Shown here one piece after another: positions 14,973-22,706 of a stretch of DNA of 56,422 nt (position 1 is the first letter of the stretch; each line of letters opens with the position of its first letter). The position numbers and the translations under genes were made by a program. The DNA is from a virus. The notes under the pieces are model-generated. The model was not told the DNA's origin and made no database searches. It worked only from the letters and a program-made list of their open reading frames with translations. The stretch lies in IMG/VR virus record IMGVR_UViG_3300025132_000046, positions 1 through 56,422 of that record; one strand, written 5' to 3'.

Positions 14973-17365
14973 TTTTCTCCTCTATTTTCTCTCATTTGCT
15001 TTCTTTCTTCTTGTGCCACTCTTTCCCTAGCAATATTTGCTTTTTCATCCGCTATATCTCTAGTTGCTTGAAGCCTTTCTTGGGCAAGTTGAGCATCCAT
15101 TTGCATATCTTGAGCTTGTAAATTTATTTTTTGAGAACTTTCTTGTGCTTTTCTTTGAGTATCTTGTGCTCTAAGTTGTAATTCTTTTTCTTTTAGTTGA
15201 ACTATTGGGTCAGGTTGACCTGCACCAGACAATTGTTGCGATGCTTGTCGTAACTGTTGCATATTTTGCATTACCATTTGAGCAACTTTTGCTTCTTTTT
15301 CTATATCCGTTACAGCATTTTTGTAATTTTCCCCAAATTGCTTGAATAATTCAGCCTCTGTCATTTCCTCTGACTTTAACCTAACGTGTTCTAAAATGTG
15401 TTTTGTTAAATTATTCGCAGCCAAAGGATTTTGCTGAACAATGGGAGACATTCCCTGAAGTAAGTGGGTTAAGATATGAGCATCGTGCTCTTGTCCAGGA
15501 AATGCCTTTAAAGATTTACCATCCAAAGCTTCTGCATTTTCTGTTGCAGGATCCTTTGGTTGAGGAGTTTGTGTGTCATCAGGTTTAAGAATCATGTCAA
15601 TATCTCTCGTACCTAAAGCTTCATACATTCTCCTGTACGCTTCATAAATGTTATGTATTTGAGGATTTGATTGAGCTAATTGTAACTGAGTTTGAGCCAT
15701 TGTAATTCTTTGTGCAGCAGAATAAATATTCGGATCTGCACTAGGAATAATATCAATTCTCTCGTCAAAATCCTCTTTTAAAATAGTTCTATCTGCACCA
15801 GGCACATCATATGGATATTCATCCGGTAAATACTTATAAAACGCATCTGCCATTAATTCAAACTCTAATTTTTGCGCATAGTGTAACCTTTTGTGAATGC
15901 CAGACATGACCATTGCACCTCTTTCTAACATTGCAATCGTTGTGCCTACTGCGGCTTGTTGATTACCATCTCCGATTTGCATATCGGAAATGCTCGATAA
16001 CCGTCTACCCATATCAATACAAAAACCTAACAACGTAAATAACGTCTGACTAGGCTCCTTGTATGGCAAAGGTAATAACGAAGATTGTAGATCACCTCCT
16101 CCCGCATCAACATCCCTAAACTCTCCTGGCTGTAGCGGTTTATCATCATCTGCAATGCGTAAACCCCTAGCCTTAAATCCAGCAGGTAAATTAGCTAATG
16201 TCCCTGCATCGAGTAATTGTCTCAATGCGGCAGTAGCCGATCTTGTTAGATTTCCAATTAAGTGAACTAAACCATAGCCCATGCAACCAGGGCCAGGTAA
16301 AAACATATAATGTACAAAGTACTGACGCGGAGTGAAGTCTTCATCCTCCTCGTCATAGTTTCTATAAATCGATAAAACTTCTCCAGAGTCTTTATCTATC
16401 GTCACAATGTACGGTAGTTTCAATCCGTCTTTGTTACCGTAACCAGGTAAATCTAAGTGAATATGCGCTTCCAACAAAGTATAACTCAAGTCACTTTCAT
16501 TACTGTCGATACCAGATACACGATCTTCAGCTTCACGAATGGAGCTGATCTCTGGAGTGCTTTCCTGTAAATCTATATCTCTATACGTTCCATCAATCTG
16601 ACGTTTTTTTAACTCATTGCCAGACATCTGAACTACCTGAATACAACGCTCATTTTCCCACGGATTACTGGAGCCATCGTATGGCATCACAAAATTATCC
16701 GGCAAAATAAACGGAGATACACATCTCTTTTTCGATTGATCGTAATACACTTTCTTAAACGCTGAACCACCATAACCGACATACCACAGCATCTGATCAA
16801 AATCAGGCGTGTATTCTTTCATCACCGTAGTAATCTGGTAATTCATAAAGTCCTTGATCCTTTGTGCTTGTTGCTCCTTTTTCTTAGTAGGAGTACCAAG
16901 AACCTGTGTTCTTACAGGACCGCCAGATGGCATCAACTCTTTCATGGCCTGAGCACAGAATTGAATAATCGCTTCTGTCATCAACGGAACATGAACACCG
17001 GATGCACCACGAAATGGTTGCGTCTTTTCTTCGTATTGAAAACCTAAAAGTTTTAACCCCTCAGAATACGTCCTTTCCCAAGCGTCACGACTAGACATAT
17101 CTGATTCATACAAATCCAAAATATTCAAAGATATTTTTGTTAACTCAGAATCTTCAATCTTTTCTGCTAAGTTCTCTTCATGCTTAGAAACTTCTTGCTG
17201 ATCATCTTCTCCAATGTTTATTGTTGCACCGCCCTCATCATCAAGGACAACACTAATTTCTTCTTCTGGAGCAATGGTGGTCTGTTCTACTTCTACAGTC
17301 ACGGAACCCTCTGGTAAAGAATCAGGGGTCAGGGCTTTTTCTATATTGTCAAATGGGTTAGCCAT
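14969..17365 (-). CDS. portal protein
   Basis: A 798-residue portal protein of the large podovirus type. The first 90 residues are acidic, followed by the conserved block SRDAWERTYSEGLKLLGFQY, RGASGVHVPLMTEAIIQF, FDQMLWYVGYGGSAFKKVYY and FILPDNFVMPYDG (clip/stem domain region), a long wing part, and a C-terminal helical, Gln-rich barrel-like region (residues about 690-798: QLRAQDTQRKAQESSQK). It forms the dodecameric DNA gate at the capsid vertex and works with the terminase. Length fits P22-like and marine podovirus portals better than the about 530-residue T7 type. It follows the transglycosylase gene directly. Confidence 0.85.
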   Translation of the reverse strand: MANPFDNIEKALTPDSLPEGSVTVEVEQTTIAPEEEISVVLDDEGGATINIGEDDQQEVSKHEENLAEKIEDSELTKISLNILDLYESDMSSRDAWERTYSEGLKLLGFQYEEKTQPFRGASGVHVPLMTEAIIQFCAQAMKELMPSGGPVRTQVLGTPTKKKEQQAQRIKDFMNYQITTVMKEYTPDFDQMLWYVGYGGSAFKKVYYDQSKKRCVSPFILPDNFVMPYDGSSNPWENERCIQVVQMSGNELKKRQIDGTYRDIDLQESTPEISSIREAEDRVSGIDSNESDLSYTLLEAHIHLDLPGYGNKDGLKLPYIVTIDKDSGEVLSIYRNYDEEDEDFTPRQYFVHYMFLPGPGCMGYGLVHLIGNLTRSATAALRQLLDAGTLANLPAGFKARGLRIADDDKPLQPGEFRDVDAGGGDLQSSLLPLPYKEPSQTLFTLLGFCIDMGRRLSSISDMQIGDGNQQAAVGTTIAMLERGAMVMSGIHKRLHYAQKLEFELMADAFYKYLPDEYPYDVPGADRTILKEDFDERIDIIPSADPNIYSAAQRITMAQTQLQLAQSNPQIHNIYEAYRRMYEALGTRDIDMILKPDDTQTPQPKDPATENAEALDGKSLKAFPGQEHDAHILTHLLQGMSPIVQQNPLAANNLTKHILEHVRLKSEEMTEAELFKQFGENYKNAVTDIEKEAKVAQMVMQNMQQLRQASQQLSGAGQPDPIVQLKEKELQLRAQDTQRKAQESSQKINLQAQDMQMDAQLAQERLQATRDIADEKANIARERVAQEERKQMRENRGEN

Positions 17366-18196
17366 TTATCTTCCTTGTTGAAATTTTTTAACACCTTCCA
17401 TAGAAGGAACCTTGTTCCTTGGTTTTTGCTCCTTGACCATAACATCTAAAGGAGTCTCATCCTGAGCAGACTCTTTAAGGAACTTAGTCAAAGGGTCAAT
17501 TTTACCTTTCTTGGGCATTGCACCAAGGCTCATATCAGATAAAAAATTTTTCTCTGCTTCTGTTTGATTCTCCGACAAAAAAGTAATTGCAGCAGCTATG
17601 TCATAACTAGATGGTTGTTGAACAGGATCCATGAAGGGTTGTTGCACAATCGTCATGTCTGTATTTAAGATTTCTTCTTTTGAAGGTTTGCTCACACCAG
17701 GAGTTGCTGGCGGTCTAGGAAAGGGAACACCAAATTTTTCATTTAGATAGGCATACGTTTTTGCCCCGCCTTGCTTATAAAACTTTGTAGAAGAAGGTAG
17801 AGAAGTAAATTGTCTGCCAAGATTTTCTATTGCTCTAGTATGTCCCTGACCCCCTTGCATCACATCATCTAAAACTCCTTCTCCTTTTAACAACAAAATA
17901 AAAGCCTTATCTTGTGCTTCAGGAGAGAAATCTGTGATTTCAGCTTGTGGGTTTTGATCTACTATACCTTGAAAAGTTGTGTTCAAAAATTGATACCTTC
18001 CTGCCGCATCACTTACTCCATCGGCAGTTCTAACACCAAACTTATCAGGATGCTTAGAATCATCATCAAAAGTTTCTCCGCCAGTTATGACGTTGTATCG
18101 ATTACCGGATTCTAAAGTTCCGATAATATCCATAAACTTTTGTACGTTTGGATTATCTCTAATCTGTAATAACTGTTCTGAAGTTAGTTTTTCCAT
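17366..18196 (-). CDS. lambda-type lytic transglycosylase (GH104-like)
   Basis: A 276-residue protein. Residues about 15-165 resemble the phage lambda R endolysin: catalytic glutamate in TLESGNRYNV (E29), YNVITGGETFDD, K-H-P-D, AAGRYQFLNTTF, DFSPEAQDKAFILLLKGEG, then NLGRQFTSLPSS. That domain cleaves the glycan strand without hydrolysis. The remaining 110 residues are a Pro/Gln-rich extension of unknown function. Its site between portal and terminase rather than with the holin suggests it may be carried in the virion and open the wall during DNA entry; lysis at the end of infection is the alternative. Confidence 0.75.
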   Translation of the reverse strand: MEKLTSEQLLQIRDNPNVQKFMDIIGTLESGNRYNVITGGETFDDDSKHPDKFGVRTADGVSDAAGRYQFLNTTFQGIVDQNPQAEITDFSPEAQDKAFILLLKGEGVLDDVMQGGQGHTRAIENLGRQFTSLPSSTKFYKQGGAKTYAYLNEKFGVPFPRPPATPGVSKPSKEEILNTDMTIVQQPFMDPVQQPSSYDIAAAITFLSENQTEAEKNFLSDMSLGAMPKKGKIDPLTKFLKESAQDETPLDVMVKEQKPRNKVPSMEGVKKFQQGR

Positions 18197-18199
18197 TTA

Positions 18200-19657
18200 T
18201 CAATAATACGAAAATTGTGGAGGACCCACTTCGTCCTCAATATAATCAGAGGGTAAATCGATGAAGTTACCCTGTCGAAACCGCATAACTGCTTGAACCG
18301 CACTATCAACCAAGTCATCATGGTCACCATACGGAAATTCTGCCATTTCTTCAACAACCTCCTCTGCCCAAGGTTCATCAGGAGCCCACACCATTCCAGA
18401 TTCAAAAACGGGAGCAATCGCATTTGCTCTACTAATCTTATCTGTTCCAGAGTTTCTTCCTCCTGGTGAGTAGTTTACTACAGGAATACCAGTTCTGCGA
18501 AGTTCTTGAGACAAAGGTAAACCTGATGCCTTAGCCTCTATTAAAACACAATCTGGACTCCAGTATTTGTATAATTCATATGCGACCTTTTTTAGCTCAG
18601 GAAAATCCCATCTTCCTTTCTTTGAGTCAATTAAAATTAAAGCTTCTGTTTCTTCGTCTGGGCGAAAAACTCCCCACGTTGTGATTGCAGAAAAGTCTGC
18701 TGTCTCTTTTTTAGTATACGCAGTATCGTAACTCTGTATCACATAATCTAATGAAGGTATGGTTTGACCCTCATACACATTCCACCACTCTCTTTTGAAG
18801 ATTGCGCCTTCTTCTGCTGTTGGGTTTTGTTGCCATTGAGCATTCCATTTAGATATTGGCAAAGCCGCCTTTACCGCCAAAAGATCTTGTTCTTTCCACA
18901 TCTCAGGCCATGTAGGTTTACCGCTTGGCAACAATGCTGGAAACTCAATAACTTCCCATTTATCTGCACGGCTGTCTTTTGCCTGATCGTTTAATACCTG
19001 AGCAGTTAAGTCAACTTTAGACCATCGAGTCATAACCAAAAGAATTTTGCCTCCTGGTTGCAAACGCTGTCTAGGACCAGAGGTGTACCATTCGTATGCC
19101 TTTTCCATAGCTGTTTCAGACAATGCGTCTTGCTCCGAATGCGGATCGTCAATAACCAAAAAGTCAGCACCACGACCTGTCATTGCACCACCAACACCAG
19201 AAGCAAAGTATTCCCCTCCCTTACTTGTTTCCCATCGACCCGCGGCTTTACTATCTGCAGCCAATCGAACATCGGGGAATACCTCTCTGTACGCATCGCT
19301 ATCCATAAGGTTTCTGACCTTACGACCAAAGCGCATGGCTAACTCAGCTGTGTGTGTTGCCTGAATGATCTTGGACTCAGGATGATTGCCCATGAGCCAA
19401 GCTAAATATAGATAAGAAGTTAATTCAGACTTACCATGACGAGGTGGTATGTTAATTATGATGCGATTACATTGATCATTTACTAATCGTTCAAATTGTT
19501 TTGCCATCTCTTTGTGATGGTATCCACAAATAAACTGAGGCCAGATAAATCGCACAAAAGACAAAAAGTTTTTCTTTGCATCTTCTAAGGCAGTCAGTCT
19601 TGCTAATCTGTACTCAAGTCTAGCAATCTCTGTTTCTGGGTCTTCTTTTATCAACAT
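18200..19657 (-). CDS. terL: terminase large subunit
   Basis: A 485-residue DNA-packaging motor. The ATPase has a Walker A-like PPRHGKSE (residues 71-78) and a Walker B FLVIDD (166-171), with QATHTAELAMRFGRKVRNLM between and a motif III-like LLVMTRWS (207-213). The C-terminal RNase H-like nuclease shows QSYDTAY (D311), LIEAKASG (E374) and GDHDDLVDS (D446, D448). This is the Terminase_6/TIGR01630 type. It begins the long minus-strand late block. The small subunit is not adjacent but about 6.6 kb away at 26249-26926. Confidence 0.9.
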   Translation of the reverse strand: MLIKEDPETEIARLEYRLARLTALEDAKKNFLSFVRFIWPQFICGYHHKEMAKQFERLVNDQCNRIIINIPPRHGKSELTSYLYLAWLMGNHPESKIIQATHTAELAMRFGRKVRNLMDSDAYREVFPDVRLAADSKAAGRWETSKGGEYFASGVGGAMTGRGADFLVIDDPHSEQDALSETAMEKAYEWYTSGPRQRLQPGGKILLVMTRWSKVDLTAQVLNDQAKDSRADKWEVIEFPALLPSGKPTWPEMWKEQDLLAVKAALPISKWNAQWQQNPTAEEGAIFKREWWNVYEGQTIPSLDYVIQSYDTAYTKKETADFSAITTWGVFRPDEETEALILIDSKKGRWDFPELKKVAYELYKYWSPDCVLIEAKASGLPLSQELRRTGIPVVNYSPGGRNSGTDKISRANAIAPVFESGMVWAPDEPWAEEVVEEMAEFPYGDHDDLVDSAVQAVMRFRQGNFIDLPSDYIEDEVGPPQFSYY

Positions 19658-19783
19658 TTCGATACGTTTTGAATTTTGTGAAAATTTTATAGCAAAAAGG
19701 CTTTTTAGACAAGGTGGGGGGTCATAGGTTTTCCATACGTCTTCCTTTGCCTAAATCTTGTGTAAAGGTGTGTTAGTAGAACT

Positions 19784-19798
19784 GGGCGGGTGGGTGGG
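19784..19798 (+). other. G-quadruplex motif 1
   Basis: GGGCGGGTGGGTGGG, four G3 tracts with single-base loops, which is the most stable class of parallel quadruplex. TGTCAA follows 17 bases later, the same arrangement as motifs 2 and 3 near 21.6-21.75 kb. Confidence 0.75.
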
Positions 19799-19867
19799 TC
19801 ACGCGCCAGGATCCATGTCAAATATTTTTTGCCTATACAGCCAGGGACTCCGATAGAAAAAAACAAT

Positions 19868-19896
19868 TAGACCTGAGTATATATCTGGTATATACT
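19868..19896 (+). promoter_or_regulatory. promoter with overlapping operator for the accessory operon
   Basis: TAGACC (19868-19873), 17 bases, then TATACT (19891-19896) form a sigma70-like promoter 30 bases before the first gene. A perfect inverted repeat AGTATATA-TCTGG-TATATACT (19876-19896) covers the spacer and -10 element, as expected for a repressor or activator site. TATACTGTA is shared with the region before the SNF2 helicase (38162-38170). Confidence 0.6.
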
Positions 19897-19925
19897 GTAT
19901 TTGTAATTAACAGAAAGGAGAAAGT

Positions 19926-20147
19926 ATGCTAGACGAAGCCACAGCAAAAGCAATAGCTGAGTGCGTTGCTAGAATCAATCCAAAGATGATGCAAGGTGAG
20001 GGCGCAATATTCACTCAAAGCGGTTTAGAGTCATTATTGCAAATCAACCACGCGTTTGCATTGCAAATGATTCGACACCTATGCCAGAACCTTCATGTAT
20101 ATGAGGATATGGTTCAAGACCTAAAGAAAATAAAGGAGGGGGCGTAA
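19926..20147 (+). CDS. hypothetical protein, first gene of accessory operon
   Basis: A 73-residue helical protein, MLDEATAKAIAECVARINPK, ending in DMVQDLKKIKEGA. A strong AAAGGAGAAAGT ribosome site precedes the ATG, and the operon promoter lies 30 bases upstream, so it should be the earliest and best expressed product. I do not recognise the family. As the first early protein it could take over host functions or counter defence, but nothing in the sequence proves this. Confidence 0.65.
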   Translation: MLDEATAKAIAECVARINPKMMQGEGAIFTQSGLESLLQINHAFALQMIRHLCQNLHVYEDMVQDLKKIKEGA

Positions 20148-20169
20148 GCCCTCTCCGAAAGGAGGAAGT

Positions 20170-20439
20170 ATGTTAAGAGGAATGACAATAAGAACACTTA
20201 AAAAAGCGTTGATTAGTGAATCCAATTCTGAAACGATTGCCGATAATCTACAAAAAGCAAGTCGGGCATTGGAGCAAGTGCATTGGCATATCTGCACCAG
20301 AGATTCAACTAACATGAGAATCCTTGCTAAAGATCCTTCAACTAGACCTGTTCTAGCATTACTAGTCCATTGGGCAAAAATAGAAGGTCTGGGATATGAA
20401 GCAATCCAAGATGCATTACATAAGGAGAAAGGAAGATGA
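20170..20439 (+). CDS. hypothetical protein
   Basis: An 89-residue mainly helical protein (MLRGMTIRTLKKALISESNS) with a His/Trp/Cys patch, QVHWHICTRDS, in the middle. It has an AAAGGAGGAAGT ribosome site. Its stop lies within the ribosome-binding cassette of the next gene. No family recognised. Confidence 0.6.
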   Translation: MLRGMTIRTLKKALISESNSETIADNLQKASRALEQVHWHICTRDSTNMRILAKDPSTRPVLALLVHWAKIEGLGYEAIQDALHKEKGR

Positions 20440-20453
20440 AGAAAGGAGAAAGT

Positions 20454-20657
20454 ATGAGTAAAGTTCCAAAGTGTTGTTTATGTGGTGTGTCATGTGATGA
20501 AGTAGCAAAGAATAAAGATTGGGTTGAAGGTAATAATCCTTGGCCTCTTTCTAATAAGCCAGATGATCGCGCGTGTGATATCTGTAATGATTTCTTTGTA
20601 GTTCCTAAAAGGTTTGAGGCAATGTTTGAAGCCATTAAAAGAAAGGAGAAAGTATGA
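20454..20657 (+). CDS. small zinc-finger-like protein
   Basis: A 67-residue protein with CCLCGVSC and CDIC pairs (residues 7-14 and about 42-45), enough for one zinc site, and the segment PWPLSNKPDDRACDICN, which I know from small phage proteins that resemble the C-terminal zinc half of phage HNH-like or host-takeover factors. The ATG at 20454 follows AAAGGAGAAAGT; an upstream ATG at 20436 lacks one. The C terminus KRKEKV is the translated ribosome site of the next gene, with which it overlaps (GTATGA). Confidence 0.65.
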   Translation: MSKVPKCCLCGVSCDEVAKNKDWVEGNNPWPLSNKPDDRACDICNDFFVVPKRFEAMFEAIKRKEKV

Positions 20658-20839
20658 GTAAAGGAACCGATATGGTAAGCAAGAAAGAGGTAGTGTTGAT
20701 CAATTCAAAGGGCGGAGAACTGCCCTTTGATTGCCCTGTAAAATTAATGAAGTTTTTAGATCATGAATTTCTGATCACTCATCGTCTTTCTCTTAATGAA
20801 TGGAAGTGGGAAGTAAGAAAAAGAAAGGAGAAAGTATGA
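20654..20839 (+). CDS. truncated paralogue of the 23695-24096 protein
   Basis: A 61-residue protein whose residues 12-55 (VVLINSKGGELPFDCPVKL and then FLDHEF, EWKWE) closely match residues 4-45 of the 133-residue protein encoded at 23695-24096. The rest is missing and replaced by RKRKEKV, the translated ribosome-binding cassette of the next gene. This looks like a partial duplication captured at a cassette boundary. Whether the short copy is functional is unclear; start may also be the ATG at 20672. Confidence 0.65.
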   Translation: MSKGTDMVSKKEVVLINSKGGELPFDCPVKLMKFLDHEFLITHRLSLNEWKWEVRKRKEKV

Positions 20840-20979
20840 ACCAGATCTTATTTAAGTTTACTGACCAAGAGTTAAAACTCTTGGTCAGATTGCACAGAAA
20901 GTTTGAGAAAGAACTAGGATGCAGTATTTCCAGGAAACAATTATTTATATTAATGATTAAGGAGGGTTTGAAGAAATGA
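20836..20979 (+). CDS. 47-residue protein, possible ribbon-helix-helix regulator
   Basis: A short gene with a strong AAAGGAGAAAGT site and coupled start (GTATGA). The product has a short strand-like N terminus (NQILFKFTDQELKLLVRLHR) and two helices, the second ending SRKQLFILMIKEGLKK, the size and order of a ribbon-helix-helix DNA-binding domain. The gene end (20953-20979) is repeated at 21289-21315. Its place inside the early operon would fit a transcriptional regulator; the call is tentative. Confidence 0.5.
   Translation: MNQILFKFTDQELKLLVRLHRKFEKELGCSISRKQLFILMIKEGLKK
20953..20979 (+). repeat. 27-bp gene-end/ribosome-site repeat, copy A
   Basis: ATGATTAAGGAGGG followed by TTTGAAGAAATGA, encoding MIKEGLKK-stop and at the same time the ribosome site and ATGA start of the next gene. 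The copy at 21289-21315 differs at two bases and is noncoding apart from this remnant. Confidence 0.8.
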
Positions 20980-21287
20980 ATAGCAGATTAAACCTTGAGG
21001 TCTATGACAAAATGGCAGATTCTAAAAACTGGGCAATGTTTACAGAAACAGGGAACAAAAGAGTTCAAGAGGTTTTTGAACAGTCTTTAAAAAAAGATAG
21101 AGGTTCTTCTGCAAAGCCATACTTTACATTTGCATCGCAAGCAATAGATAAGCTTAGTAAGAACAAAAACTTTCAAGAAGCGATGGATTCTGAAGTACGG
21201 AGAACTCTTTATAATCGCATTGAATATGTTTTAGAGAAATCCAACATACTTGAATTTGGCGAATATTGGGATGACCATGTTTGGTAA
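20976..21287 (+). CDS. hypothetical protein
   Basis: A 103-residue protein (MNSRLNLEVYDKMADSKNWA), predicted mostly helical, acidic at the C terminus (EFGEYWDDHVW). It starts at the ATGA overlap with the 47-residue gene, with AAGGAGGG about eight bases upstream. I do not recognise a family. Confidence 0.6.
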   Translation: MNSRLNLEVYDKMADSKNWAMFTETGNKRVQEVFEQSLKKDRGSSAKPYFTFASQAIDKLSKNKNFQEAMDSEVRRTLYNRIEYVLEKSNILEFGEYWDDHVW

Positions 21288-21288
21288 T

Positions 21289-21315
21289 ATGATTAAGGAG
21301 GGCTTAAAGAAATGA
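21289..21315 (+). repeat. 27-bp gene-end/ribosome-site repeat, copy B
   Basis: A second copy of the 20953-20979 element (25 of 27 bases the same), ending in the ATGA at which the 21312-21596 gene starts. It looks like a remnant of a duplicated gene end kept for its ribosome site. Confidence 0.8.
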
Positions 21316-21596
21316 TAGAAACTATTACAGAGTATCAATTTGTTAATGAAATGATCAAGCATAATCATTTTACTGTTCAGGGTTCAAAAGTACTATTTCA
21401 GTTTTTAGAAGAAATTAGCCCAAATGCAGAATTTGATCCTGTTGATATTCGTTGCAGATATCACGAATATGAAAGCTTTGAAGAAATACAGGAGGAATAT
21501 AGCAATTTGGATATAAAAAGTATTTCTGAACTAAAAGATTATACGATAGTTCTTGAAATTCCTGATTCCAATAGACTAATTATCTTACAGTTTTAA
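21312..21596 (+). CDS. conserved small phage protein, acidic
   Basis: A 94-residue acidic protein, MIETITEYQFVNEMIKHNHF, with EFDPVDIRCRYHEYESFEE in the middle and a beta-rich C terminus (YTIVLEI, LIILQF). The pattern 'FDPVxIRCxYxEYESFEE' is common in small early proteins of many tailed phages, without known function. Acidic surface and early position would suit a protein that binds a host factor. It ends at a likely terminator (21613-21641). Confidence 0.65.
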   Translation: MIETITEYQFVNEMIKHNHFTVQGSKVLFQFLEEISPNAEFDPVDIRCRYHEYESFEEIQEEYSNLDIKSISELKDYTIVLEIPDSNRLIILQF

Positions 21597-21604
21597 ATGA
21601 ATCT

Positions 21605-21620
21605 GGGTTGGGTGGGTGGG
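21605..21620 (+). other. G-quadruplex motif 2
   Basis: GGGTTGGGTGGGTGGG, loops of two, one and one bases. It starts eight bases after the 21312-21596 stop codon and shares G tracts with the terminator hairpin at 21613-21641, so the two structures compete. Confidence 0.75.
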
Positions 21621-21641
21621 TTATCGCTCACCCAAATTTTT
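21613..21641 (+). terminator. probable intrinsic terminator
   Basis: TGGGTG (21613-21618) pairs with CACCCA (21629-21634) around a ten-base loop and is followed by AATTTTT. It lies just past the end of the first block of the accessory operon. Confidence 0.5.
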
Positions 21642-21728
21642 GTCAAGTCAAGTATTTTTTATCTATCCTTTATCCTTGTTTAATAGGTATTAACTAATGA
21701 ATCAAGGAACTAAGATTATAAATTGTTT

Positions 21729-21745
21729 GGGGTGGGGTGGGTGGG
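21729..21745 (+). other. G-quadruplex motif 3
   Basis: GGGGTGGGGTGGGTGGG with single-base loops. TGTCAA follows 20 bases later, as after motif 2. Confidence 0.75.
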
Positions 21746-21778
21746 TTGCCCGATTCCCTTTTATTTGTCAATGGTTTT

Positions 21779-21795
21779 GGGGTTGGGTGGGTGGG
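21779..21795 (+). other. G-quadruplex motif 4
   Basis: GGGGTTGGGTGGGTGGG, loops of two, one and one bases, followed by T5. It lies eight bases after the TGTCAA of motif 3. Confidence 0.75.
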
Positions 21796-21912
21796 TTTTT
21801 GGCGCACGTTTCAAGGATCAAGGAACAAACAAGAGGGCGCAAGTTTTTTTGCTATCCTATAAAGGATATGAGATAATAATAAAAGTAGTTTAGAAAGCAT
21901 AGAAAGGTAGAA

Positions 21913-22620
21913 ATGATAGAACAAAAAATTATATTCACAAAAAAGAAAGCAACAGAGATTATTGGAACTTTGGGGCATTCTTCTAAGATGGGAAATGATG
22001 TCAATAACTTTGGCATCTCTGTTTTAAATTGTGGCGTTGGTTCAAAACTTCACAAATGCAAAGGTTCAGTTTGTGAAAATTGTTACGCATATGAAGGCAA
22101 TTACAATTATCCTAGTGTTCAAAAATCCCATGCTAAAAGACTAGAAAACCTAGAAGTTCAGGATCGGGAAACGTGGGTTCATGGTATGGTTTTCCTAATA
22201 GATAGATCGGGAAAAAAGTTTTTCCGGTGGTTAGATTCTGGCGATTTTAACAAAAGCGCAAAGGCTAACGGAATAGAATTTTTAATTAGGATTGTAGAGG
22301 TAGCAAAGCTAACGCCAAAAGTTAAGCATTGGATACCTTCAAAAGAATATCCGCTTATTAAAGAGTATTTAGAACAATACGGAAGTTTTCCAGAAAATGT
22401 TGTAGTTCGGATTTCTGATTACATGGTAGACAAAAACAAATTTAAACCTAATGCAAATTATAAAATTTCTACTGTGATCTCAAAGGTAGAAAACTATAAT
22501 TTGATCAAAACGAATAATTCTGTTTTATGCCATGCGACTATTGACGGTTCGCACAAATGCGGAGATTGCAAAAAATGTTGGTCTAAAAAATACGATCAGA
22601 TCGTATATTTAGCGCATTAG
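21913..22620 (+). CDS. GP88 family protein
   Basis: A 235-residue protein of the phage 'gene product 88' family. Visible hallmarks are the N-terminal CGVGSKLHKCKG and SVCENCYAYEG cysteine cluster, the central FFRWLDSGDFNKS, KHWIPSKEYPLI, VVVRISDYM, and the C-terminal Cys cluster HKCGDCKKCW with IVYLAH at the end. The cysteines suggest a metal or Fe-S site as in related Gp37/Gp68-type proteins, but the reaction is unknown. It starts after a weak AAAGGTAG ribosome site following the G-quadruplex region. It is one of the few large genes of the accessory island. Confidence 0.8.
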   Translation: MIEQKIIFTKKKATEIIGTLGHSSKMGNDVNNFGISVLNCGVGSKLHKCKGSVCENCYAYEGNYNYPSVQKSHAKRLENLEVQDRETWVHGMVFLIDRSGKKFFRWLDSGDFNKSAKANGIEFLIRIVEVAKLTPKVKHWIPSKEYPLIKEYLEQYGSFPENVVVRISDYMVDKNKFKPNANYKISTVISKVENYNLIKTNNSVLCHATIDGSHKCGDCKKCWSKKYDQIVYLAH

Positions 22621-22631
22621 GAGAATTGAAA

Positions 22632-22706
22632 ATGATTTTATTATTTATTGGAATTTATTTTGCGTATTTAATTTTAATTATTCTGGAATGGATGCTAAAC
22701 AAATGA
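22632..22706 (+). CDS. 24-residue single-span membrane peptide (copy 1)
   Basis: The frame ATG 22632 to TGA 22706 encodes MILLFIGIYFAY followed by LILIILEWMLNK: almost one hydrophobic helix with an acidic residue near the end. TAGGAG lies about eight bases upstream, and its stop overlaps the start of the next gene (ATGA at 22703-22706). A related peptide is encoded at 25894-25962, with identical residues at 12 of 22 positions. Such peptides may disturb or regulate a membrane protein. Confidence 0.6.
   Translation: MILLFIGIYFAYLILIILEWMLNK

Larger units (their letters stand above)
19658..19925. other. intergenic control region between terL and the accessory operon
   Basis: 268 noncoding bases separate the divergent terL and plus-strand operon. 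The region contains a G-quadruplex motif (19784-19798), a TGTCAA element (19816-19821) followed by T6, and a sigma70-like promoter with overlapping inverted repeat (19868-19896). I see no open frame with a ribosome site. Confidence 0.7.
21597..21912. other. noncoding region with G-quadruplexes, repeats and a terminator
   Basis: 316 bases without a supported gene. Contents in order: G-quadruplex 2 (21605-21620), terminator-like hairpin (21613-21641), TGTCAA (21641-21646), palindrome TTAATA-GG-TATTAA (21680-21693), ATCAAGGAAC (21701-21710), G-quadruplex 3 (21729-21745), TGTCAA (21766-21771), G-quadruplex 4 (21779-21795), second ATCAAGGAAC (21817-21826), and hairpin TATCCT-ATAA-AGGATA (21853-21868) 45 bases before the GP88 gene. 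Confidence 0.75.

Noticed and set aside
21853-21868. Promoter at TATCCTATAAAGGATA before the GP88 gene
   Set aside because: TATAAA could be a -10 element, but no acceptable -35 sequence lies 15-19 bases upstream; I list it only as a hairpin. Similar TATCCTATAA sequences near 30.70 and 49.65 kb have inconsistent orientation to genes.
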